DNA of 11,671 nt from Chloroflexota bacterium (GTDB lineage: Bacteria; Chloroflexota; Dehalococcoidia; SM23-28-2; RBG-16-64-32), in assembly GCA_022560365.1 (NCBI GenBank), contig JADFTG010000013.1, positions 1-11,671 of the forward strand. Reading direction: 5' to 3'. Below the pieces are notes generated by a model, which worked only from the letters and a program-made list of their open reading frames with translations, searched no databases and had not been told where the DNA came from. Position numbers and translations under genes: made by a program. Of the stretch, positions 6,944-11,671 are shown piece after piece (position 1 is the first letter of the stretch; each line of letters opens with the position of its first letter).

Positions 6944-8233
6944 CTAGTGGCCGCCCGCCGGGTTGCGCGGCCGCGAGCCCGAGGGGTGGACGTCGAAGAG
7001 GTCCTCCAGCGCTTCCATGTACAGCCCCTTGTCGGAGCCGTTCTTAAGGCGGGCGATCGGCCGGTCGAGCATCTTCTTGACGATCGCTGTAGTCATCGCC
7101 TCGATCCGCTCGCGGTCAGTGGCGTCGAGATCCATCTTGCCGAGCGTGCGCTTGATCTCGCGCTGGCGGATCGCCTCGGCGCGTTCCCGGAGCGCTGAGA
7201 TCACAGGCACGACGTCGAGCGAACGCCACCACTCCTCGAAGGCGGCAACCTCCTCGCTGATGATCGCCTCGACGTTCTCCACCTCTGCGCGGCGGCCGCT
7301 CCGGCCCTCGTTCGTGACGGCCTCGATGTCGTCGATGTCGCAAAGGTGGACGCCGGAGATGTCACGGACGGACGGGTCGACGTCGCGTGGTACGGCGATG
7401 TCGATGAAGAGGAGGCTGCGGCCGGCGCGGCTCTCCATCACCGGCTTCACGTCGTCGGGCCCGATGACGAAGCCCTCAGCGCTCGTACCGCTGATCACGA
7501 TGTCGGAGAGCACCAGAGCGTCGCGCAGATGATCGAAATCGACCGCCTCGGTCCCGGGGCCGAGCTGGTCGGCGAGGGCCGCGGCGCGTTCCTGCGTGCG
7601 GTTGGCGACGAGGATGTGCGACTGGGTCTGCTGCGCCAGAGCGCGGGCCGCTAGCTTGCCCATGCTGCCGGCGCTGATAACGAGGACAGTCTTGCCAGCT
7701 AGGTCGCCGAGGGACTTCTTGGCGAGCGACACGGCCGCCGAGCCAACAGAGACGGCGTGACGGCCAATGTTCGTCTCAGAGCGAGCCCGCTTGCCAGCGT
7801 GAATCGCAGAGTGGAATAGGTACGAGAGAGTGCCGTTCATGGTAGCAGCGTCCGTGGCGATGGACATCGTCTCGCGCACCTGGCCGAGTATCTGTGACTC
7901 GCCCAGCACCATCGAGTCGACTCCGCTGGCTACGCGCAAGAGGTGGTTCACGGCGGCGGCGTGCTGGAGCACGTAGAAGTGCTCGTCGCTCACAGCAGCC
8001 CTCTTCGCGTCGTTTAGCAAACGAATCAGATCGCCTCCCTCGCCTTCCGGCACCGTGGCGTAGAGCTCCGTGCGGTTGCAGGTCGAGAGTAGGGCCGCGC
8101 CACCCAGATCGGCGGCGAGTTGCGGAAGCAGATCGCGCAACTCGTCAGCCGTGAAGGCCAGCGTTTCGCGCTCCTCGATGGGCGAGGTAACGTGGTTCAG
8201 GCCGACGCAGGTGACCAGTAAGTTTTTGCTCAT
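6944..8233 (-). CDS. hemA: Glutamyl-tRNA reductase
   Basis: A 429-residue, normal-length enzyme that reduces glutamyl-tRNA(Glu) with NADPH to glutamate-1-semialdehyde, the committed step of C5 tetrapyrrole synthesis. The catalytic domain has GLNHVTSPIEERE (11-23), LLSTCNRTELYA with catalytic Cys52 (48-59) and SGVDSMVLGESQILGQV (103-119). The NADPH domain begins at KTVLVISAGSMGKLAAR (181-197), where the first glycine of the usual GAGxM motif is serine. The C-terminal dimerisation helices run from about residue 310. ATG 8233 overlaps the preceding gene's stop (ATGA), with only a distant GGAG, so translation is likely coupled. The partner enzyme HemL, which uses the product, is not encoded in this window. 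Confidence 0.96.
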   Translation of the reverse strand: MSKNLLVTCVGLNHVTSPIEERETLAFTADELRDLLPQLAADLGGAALLSTCNRTELYATVPEGEGGDLIRLLNDAKRAAVSDEHFYVLQHAAAVNHLLRVASGVDSMVLGESQILGQVRETMSIATDAATMNGTLSYLFHSAIHAGKRARSETNIGRHAVSVGSAAVSLAKKSLGDLAGKTVLVISAGSMGKLAARALAQQTQSHILVANRTQERAAALADQLGPGTEAVDFDHLRDALVLSDIVISGTSAEGFVIGPDDVKPVMESRAGRSLLFIDIAVPRDVDPSVRDISGVHLCDIDDIEAVTNEGRSGRRAEVENVEAIISEEVAAFEEWWRSLDVVPVISALRERAEAIRQREIKRTLGKMDLDATDRERIEAMTTAIVKKMLDRPIARLKNGSDKGLYMEALEDLFDVHPSGSRPRNPAGGH

Positions 8234-8910
8234 GACAGCTCAGGGACTCCCTGGCCCGACGGCGAGAAGAGGAGGTCCAGTAAGCGCGCCTTCGCCTCAT
8301 CGCGCTTACCCTCGTGGATAAGCTTCTTGACGATGCCATCGAGCGCGGCGTTCCAGACGTCGAGGTTGTCGCGCTGGCAACGCGGGCAGCCCTCGACCTC
8401 AATCCCACGCGTGCGAGTCTCACTACGGACCTCGGCTGCCAGGTCGAGGAGCGCCGAGTCGTCGTCGCTCAGGAACGTCTCGAGGTCTTCGCGCACCTTG
8501 CGGGCCATCGCCGGGCTCTTGCCGGCGGTCGAGATGGCAAGCGTCAGGTCTCCCTTGCGGATGACGCCGGGCATGACGAAATCGCAGTTGGGTACGTCGT
8601 CGACCGCGTTGACCCAGATGTGGCGCTCGCGGCCCTCTGCCCAGACCTTCTCGTTCTCCGCACGGCTATCGGTAGCGACGAACACAAGCTCGTAACCCTC
8701 AATGTCGCCAGGCTCGTACTCACGCGCGATGTGCGTGAGCCGGCTGGCATCACGCAGCTCCGTCAGAGTCTCGTTCAGCTCCGGACTAACGACCGTGACC
8801 TTCGCAAAAGCGTCCAGCAGTCCGCTGATTTTCTGCTCGGCGATGGTGCCACCGCCGATAACGACGACTGGCTTATCGGCGATGTCCAGAAAGACAGGGT
8901 AGTAGCGCAT
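8230..8910 (-). CDS. Precorrin-2 dehydrogenase / sirohydrochlorin ferrochelatase (Met8/CysG-N type)
   Basis: A 226-residue protein of the CysG N-terminal/Met8/SirC family, which oxidises precorrin-2 to sirohydrochlorin with NAD and in some members inserts Fe to form siroheme. The N-terminal Rossmann motif is VVVIGGGTIAEQK (15-27). The conserved VNAVDDVPNCDFVMPGVIRKG (100-120) carries Asp104/Asp105, covering the catalytic aspartate of CysG and Met8. LAISTAGKSPAMAR (124-137) matches the family's Ser/Gly-rich segment. The C-terminal helical part is divergent and contains GCPRC (Cys175, Cys178), which I do not recognise as a family feature. The start is ATG 8910, 3 bp after the regulator's stop. 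It overlaps hemA by 4 bp, so it commits the operon to siroheme-type products. Whether it also chelates iron is unknown. Confidence 0.9.
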   Translation of the reverse strand: MRYYPVFLDIADKPVVVIGGGTIAEQKISGLLDAFAKVTVVSPELNETLTELRDASRLTHIAREYEPGDIEGYELVFVATDSRAENEKVWAEGRERHIWVNAVDDVPNCDFVMPGVIRKGDLTLAISTAGKSPAMARKVREDLETFLSDDDSALLDLAAEVRSETRTRGIEVEGCPRCQRDNLDVWNAALDGIVKKLIHEGKRDEAKARLLDLLFSPSGQGVPELS

Positions 8911-8913
8911 TGA

Positions 8914-9594
8914 TCAGGCGAGGCGGCCCTTGACGGCAGGCCCTGCCATCTCCGCTTCCTCGTAGGACTCGGCGATGGAGAGGAGGACCTGGTCGCCCAG
9001 ATTCGTCAGCAACTCCCAGAGCTCGATCGCCTTGTCGCCCGTGAGGTCGCTCTTCTGCGCCTCTTCCATCGCTGTTTCGTCCAGCGTCTTGCGGAAGAAG
9101 GTGAACGCCTCGATGGCGTCGCGCAGGCTGAGACCGTCGCGTACGAGGAGCGCGCCGTACTCGTGGGCGATGCCACGCGCCTCGTCGATCAGGTGCGGAC
9201 GGTTGGCGCCGCCGGAGAGGTACTCCGACACGAGCGTGACGAGGCGTCGGCCCAGCGGCCGCAGGTTCTCGCGCTCCTCTTCGCTAAGCTCGTCGTACCA
9301 GTGCGCCCCCCGGCCACTGCCCTGCTGCAGGCGGCGACGGATGCGCGTGAGCGCGATGTTGCCGATCGAGTCGTAGGGCTCACGGGAGGCGGGCACTTGC
9401 CCGGACATCAGGACACGAAGGTCTTCCTCGGAGAAGCGGCGGTGGCCACCGGGCGTGCGAAAAGAGCGCACATGTCCGGCGTCAGCCCAGCGGCGGAGCG
9501 TCGATTCGTTAACGCCAAGCAGCTTGCAGGCTTGACCGAGGGTTATCCAGCGTGGAGACACGGGTTCATTTTCGTCACGAAAACGAACATTCAT
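8914..9594 (-). CDS. MerR/excisionase-type HTH regulator heading the tetrapyrrole operon
   Basis: A 226-residue protein with a MerR-like winged HTH at residues 16-63: WITLGQACKLLGVNESTLRRW, then GHVRSFRTPGGHRRFSEEDL. The TPGGHRRF wing is characteristic of BldC/excisionase-type domains. Residues from about 75 to 215 look all-helical, with YGALLVRDGLSLRDAIEAFTFFRKTL (146-171) resembling the helical sensory domain at the N terminus of RsbR/RsbRD-type proteins. This resemblance is from pattern only. His134 and His144 are the histidines of that domain besides His98. The start ATG 9594 is backed by GAGG 7 nt upstream (9602-9605); an in-frame GTG at 9561 lacks an RBS. As first gene of the operon, 3 bp before the dehydrogenase gene, it probably regulates the operon and itself. 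The ligand is unknown; a tetrapyrrole or iron signal would fit. Confidence 0.85.
   Translation of the reverse strand: MNVRFRDENEPVSPRWITLGQACKLLGVNESTLRRWADAGHVRSFRTPGGHRRFSEEDLRVLMSGQVPASREPYDSIGNIALTRIRRRLQQGSGRGAHWYDELSEEERENLRPLGRRLVTLVSEYLSGGANRPHLIDEARGIAHEYGALLVRDGLSLRDAIEAFTFFRKTLDETAMEEAQKSDLTGDKAIELWELLTNLGDQVLLSIAESYEEAEMAGPAVKGRLA
9564..9588 (-). promoter_or_regulatory. 25-bp palindrome over the first codons of the regulator gene
   Basis: Around a central base at 9576 the arms TTTTCGT and ACGAAAA pair perfectly (9569-9583). After one mismatch, GTTC (9564-9567) pairs with GAAC (9585-9588), so 11 of 12 positions per arm match. It covers codons 3-11 of the regulator, ahead of the conserved HTH, and lies about 55-80 bp inside the predicted transcript. 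It could be an autoregulatory operator or an mRNA hairpin. CGAA also recurs at 9598 and 9617 in the leader. Confidence 0.45.
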
Positions 9595-9601
9595 GGGCGA
9601 A

Positions 9602-9605
9602 CCTC
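9602..9605 (-). promoter_or_regulatory. Ribosome binding site of the regulator gene
   Basis: On the minus strand GAGG, within AGTGAGGT, lies 7 nt before ATG 9594. It supports this start over the in-frame GTG at 9561, which has no such site. Confidence 0.65.
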
Positions 9606-9650
9606 ACTAAATTTTACGAATCGATGGGGCGGGACGCTGTTCTGACCAAG

Positions 9651-9679
9651 ATTTTAGACATCCTGCTGCGAGGTGTCAA
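9651..9679 (-). promoter_or_regulatory. Near-consensus promoter of the tetrapyrrole operon
   Basis: On the minus strand TTGACA (9674-9679) and TAAAAT (9651-9656) are separated by exactly 17 bp, a perfect -35 and a five-of-six -10. Transcription would start near 9644 and leave a leader of about 50 nt before ATG 9594. A second TAAAAT at 9611-9616 has no -35 partner. The strength of the core elements suggests that control, if any, is by repression or downstream of initiation. Confidence 0.75.
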
Positions 9680-9761
9680 CGCAGGTTTGCACAGGTCGCC
9701 TACACCAACTTACGGCAATCGTGCGAAAAACGCATCTTACAGGCCGATTGCGTCTCGCCTG

Positions 9762-9770
9762 TGCTACGCT
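9762..9770 (+). promoter_or_regulatory. Candidate extended -10 for a near-leaderless ribH
   Basis: TGC followed by TACGCT is an extended -10 arrangement (TG, one base, hexamer). It ends 9 nt before the TTG at 9780, so transcription would begin 1-3 nt ahead of the start codon. No clear -35 is present and no Shine-Dalgarno precedes the TTG, in agreement with a leaderless or very short leader. Confidence 0.4.
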
Positions 9771-9779
9771 GACTCCACC

Positions 9780-10241
9780 TTGAGCAGGGATATTCCGGAG
9801 CCAGATCTGGACGGCTCGGCGCTCCGCATCGCCGTGATCGTGGCGCGCTTCAACGAGCACATTACATCACGCCTGCTGAAGGGCGCGCTGAAGGCGGCTG
9901 AGCGCTACGGAGTAAAAGAGCAAGCCGTCTACTGGGTGCCGGGCTCATTCGAGCTGCCTGTCGTCGCCCAAAAGCTCGCCAAATCGGGGCATTTCGACGC
10001 TGTCGTCTGCCTCGGCTGCGTCGTGCGCCATGAGACGGACCACCACCGCTACGTCGCCGGCGAGGCGGCGTCCGGGATCCAGCGGGCCTCTCTGGATACC
10101 GGCGTGCCATGCATATTCGGCGTGCTTACCTGCGACACGGACGAGCAGGCGCTCGAACGCTCCGGCGGCGAGCGGGGGAACAAGGGCGCGGACGCCATGC
10201 AGACAGCCGTCGAGACAGCGAACCTCTTGCGTTCGCTGTAG
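9780..10241 (+). CDS. ribH: 6,7-dimethyl-8-ribityllumazine synthase
   Basis: A 153-residue protein, the usual length for RibH, which condenses 5-amino-6-ribitylaminouracil with dihydroxybutanone phosphate in riboflavin synthesis and assembles into pentamers or larger shells. Visible are VARFNEHITS (21-30) with the substrate-stacking Phe24, VPGSFELP (53-60), VVRHETDHHRYVA (81-93) with the catalytic His88, GVLTCDTDEQALERSG (114-129) with the phosphate-binding Arg127, and GNKG (133-136). The usual RGET-PHF segment reads RHET-DHH here, an unusual change beside the phosphate-binding site. I chose TTG 9780 because it gives the family length; the in-frame reading upstream to 9552 runs through the divergent promoter region and is not conserved. 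No other rib gene is adjacent and no FMN riboswitch is visible. Confidence 0.92.
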   Translation: MSRDIPEPDLDGSALRIAVIVARFNEHITSRLLKGALKAAERYGVKEQAVYWVPGSFELPVVAQKLAKSGHFDAVVCLGCVVRHETDHHRYVAGEAASGIQRASLDTGVPCIFGVLTCDTDEQALERSGGERGNKGADAMQTAVETANLLRSL

Positions 10242-10255
10242 GACGCCTCCCCCAC

Positions 10256-10261
10256 TACAAT
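10256..10261 (+). promoter_or_regulatory. Candidate -10 element of a leaderless ABC ATPase gene
   Basis: TACAAT matches the -10 consensus at five of six positions and ends 7 nt before GTG 10269. It lies in the 27-bp gap after ribH. No Shine-Dalgarno and no good -35 are present. Read-through from ribH is also possible because no terminator separates them. Confidence 0.45.
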
Positions 10262-10268
10262 CGTCTCC

Positions 10269-11171
10269 GTGAGTGAATTAGCTGTCGAAGTGCGCGGCCT
10301 GCGCAAAGCCTACGGGCCCGTCGTGGCCGTGGCCGGGATCGATCTGTCGGTGCGGCATGGCGAGATCTTCGCGCTGATCGGCCCCAACGGCGCCGGCAAG
10401 ACGACGACGCTCGAGATCCTCGAGGGGCACCGCCGCGCCGACGCCGGCCACGTCCGCGTGCTGGACGAGGACCCGGCGCGGAACGAGATCACCTTCAAGC
10501 AGCGCATCGGCATCGTCCTGCAGAGCACGAGCATCCAGCCGTACCTGACGGTGGAGGAGACGATCGAGCAGTTCCGCGGCTACTACCCGGCCCCGCGCCC
10601 GCTCGATGAGCTGATCGACATCGTCGGGCTGGCAGCGTCGCGCAAGAAGCTTGTGCGACGTCTCTCCGGCGGCCAGCAGCGACGGCTGGACGTGGCGATT
10701 GGCCTGGCCGGCGACCCTGAGTTGCTCTTCCTTGACGAACCCACGACCGGGTTCGACCCGGCCGCCCGGCGCAGCGCCTGGGAGATGATCCGCGGCCTGA
10801 AATCAGTGGGCAAGACCGTGCTCCTGACCACCCATTACATGGACGAGGCCCAGGCACTGGCCGACACGGTGTCGATCATCCGCAGGGGGCTGATCGTCGC
10901 CGAGGGAACACCAGACGAGCTGCGCGCCGGCCAGGCCGAGACGGTGATCTCGTTCCGCTTTGCCGGTTCGTCTGACGACCTGCCGCCGATGGCTGCCGCA
11001 GCCACGTTTGAGAACGGTCGCGCCGTGCTACTTACGACGGACCCAACAACCGCCCTGCACGAGCTGACCGGCTGGGCGAAGGCGCGAGGCGAGGCGCTCG
11101 AAGGCCTCAGCGTGACACCGGCGTCGCTCGAAGATGTGTATCTGGGGCTGACCGGAGACGAAGCGCAATGA
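10269..11171 (+). CDS. ABC-2 type exporter, ATP-binding subunit
   Basis: A 300-residue ABC ATPase of the DrrA/CcmA-like exporter group. It has Walker A GPNGAGKT (38-45), the Q-loop Gln85 in IVLQSTS, signature LSGGQ (132-136), Walker B LLFLDE (152-157), the D-loop region GFDP (161-164) and the H-loop His189 in LLTTHYMDEA. Residues from about 222 to 300 form the C-terminal extension typical of drug- and lipid-exporter ATPases, ending in the LEDVYLGLTG motif (287-296). GTG 10269 is chosen because the ABC fold begins at once and nothing upstream is conserved. The stop overlaps the permease start by 4 bp (ATGA), so the two subunits are translationally coupled. The exported substrate cannot be predicted. 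An adjacent regulator or resistance enzyme is not seen. Confidence 0.95.
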   Translation: MSELAVEVRGLRKAYGPVVAVAGIDLSVRHGEIFALIGPNGAGKTTTLEILEGHRRADAGHVRVLDEDPARNEITFKQRIGIVLQSTSIQPYLTVEETIEQFRGYYPAPRPLDELIDIVGLAASRKKLVRRLSGGQQRRLDVAIGLAGDPELLFLDEPTTGFDPAARRSAWEMIRGLKSVGKTVLLTTHYMDEAQALADTVSIIRRGLIVAEGTPDELRAGQAETVISFRFAGSSDDLPPMAAAATFENGRAVLLTTDPTTALHELTGWAKARGEALEGLSVTPASLEDVYLGLTGDEAQ

Positions 11172-11671
11172 GCGCCAGAATGGCCCTGCGCCAGGTGGGG
11201 TACGAAAACCGCTCCTTCTGGCGGAACCCGCCGGCGGCGTTCTTCACCTTCGCGATGCCGCTGCTATTTCTCGCCATCTTCAATCTCGTCTTCGGCAACG
11301 AGGAGTTCGATCTGCCGGAGGGTTCGGTCAACCTCTCGGTCTTCTACGTCCCCGCCATCGCCGCGCTATCGGTGATCACCGCCTCGTACTCGAACATCGC
11401 GATGAGCGTGACGATCGCCAGGGACCAGGGGCTGCTCAAGCGAAAGCGCGGCACGCCCCTGCCGCCGTGGGCGTTCCTCTTCGGCAAGATCGCGCACGCG
11501 ACGCTCATCGCGCTCCTGCTCGTCGCGATTGTGACGACAGCAGGCGTCCTCTTCTTCGACGTCGACGTGCCGACCAACACGATGCCCGCCTTCATCGTCA
11601 CGCTCGCAGTCGGGGCGGCCGCCTTCAGCAGCATGGGCCTAGCGGTTACCGTGCTGGTGAGCAACGCCCAG
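11168..11671 (+). CDS. ABC-2 type exporter, permease subunit (partial, runs off the end)
   Basis: The first 168 codons are open to the window edge without a stop. It begins MSARMALRQVGYENRSFWRNP, a cytoplasmic N-terminus of the ABC2 membrane family. Hydrophobic segments follow at about residues 24-42 (AAFFTFAMPLLFLAIFNLVF region), 60-80 (YVPAIAALSVITASYSNIA region), 110-129 (HATLIALLLVAIVTTAGVLF region) and 138-165 (MPAFIVTLAVGAAAFSSMGL region). Between the second and third, RDQGLLKRKRGTPLPPW (86-102) is the characteristic cytoplasmic loop of DrrB/ABC2 permeases. The ATG lies in a 4-bp overlap with the ATPase gene. The remaining part of the permease is beyond the window. Confidence 0.9.
   Translation, partial: MSARMALRQVGYENRSFWRNPPAAFFTFAMPLLFLAIFNLVFGNEEFDLPEGSVNLSVFYVPAIAALSVITASYSNIAMSVTIARDQGLLKRKRGTPLPPWAFLFGKIAHATLIALLLVAIVTTAGVLFFDVDVPTNTMPAFIVTLAVGAAAFSSMGLAVTVLVSNAQ

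Noticed and set aside
9564..9588. LexA/SOS box in the hem regulator region (GAAC/GTTC words)
   Set aside because: The half-sites are oriented GTTC...GAAC with 17 bp between, not the GAAC-N4-GTTC layout of LexA boxes.
9660..9779. Possible FMN riboswitch before ribH
   Set aside because: None of the conserved RFN-element segments is present and the predicted leader is only a few nucleotides.
9552..10241. Longer ribH reading frame starting at 9552
   Set aside because: It would cross the hem operon promoter and its leader and add 76 unconserved residues; TTG 9780 gives the family length.
10242..10268. Terminator between ribH and the ABC ATPase gene
   Set aside because: No stem-loop or T run can be seen in this 27-bp gap.

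Overview
The window is GC-rich bacterial chromosomal DNA, densely packed with genes that look vertically inherited, apart from one compositional outlier. The taxonomic signals are indirect. They are the GC-rich codon use, a SUMT/uroporphyrinogen-III synthase fusion, actinobacterial-like acyl-CoA dehydrogenase sequence, and several start codons lying 6-9 nt after a -10-like hexamer with no Shine-Dalgarno. I would guess a Chloroflexota or Actinobacteriota-type organism, but the sequence alone does not settle it. No rRNA, tRNA, CRISPR array, insertion sequence or phage gene was seen.

Left part (plus strand): an AarF/UbiB-type atypical kinase (93-1418) is followed by an acyl-CoA dehydrogenase (1582-2856). 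The dehydrogenase has its own promoter, with an inverted repeat filling the -35/-10 spacer, a strong RBS and a hairpin terminator (2882-2916) in the convergent gap.

Centre (minus strand, transcribed right to left from about 9644 to 2948): a seven-gene tetrapyrrole operon. Its order is a MerR/excisionase-type HTH regulator, a Met8/CysG-N-like precorrin-2 dehydrogenase, hemA, hemC, a cobA-hemD fusion, a small PD-(D/E)XK-like protein and hemB. Genes overlap by 4 bp or sit 3-29 bp apart. The enzymes cover glutamyl-tRNA to sirohydrochlorin/siroheme except glutamate-1-semialdehyde aminomutase (hemL), which is not in the window. The operon begins at a near-consensus promoter (TTGACA, 17 bp, TAAAAT), and a 25-bp imperfect palindrome overlaps the first codons of the regulator gene. 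The PD-(D/E)XK gene is AT-richer than its surroundings and looks like an insertion that kept translational coupling.

Right part (plus strand, divergent from the operon): a stand-alone ribH (lumazine synthase) starts at TTG 9780. It is followed by an ABC-2 type exporter, with the ATPase at 10269-11171 and a permease that overlaps it by 4 bp and runs off the window end.

Most of the content is known metabolism. The parts most worth a second look are the uncharacterised operon-leading regulator with its helical C-terminal domain and nearby palindrome, the nuclease-fold protein embedded in the tetrapyrrole operon, and the palindrome inside the acyl-CoA dehydrogenase promoter.
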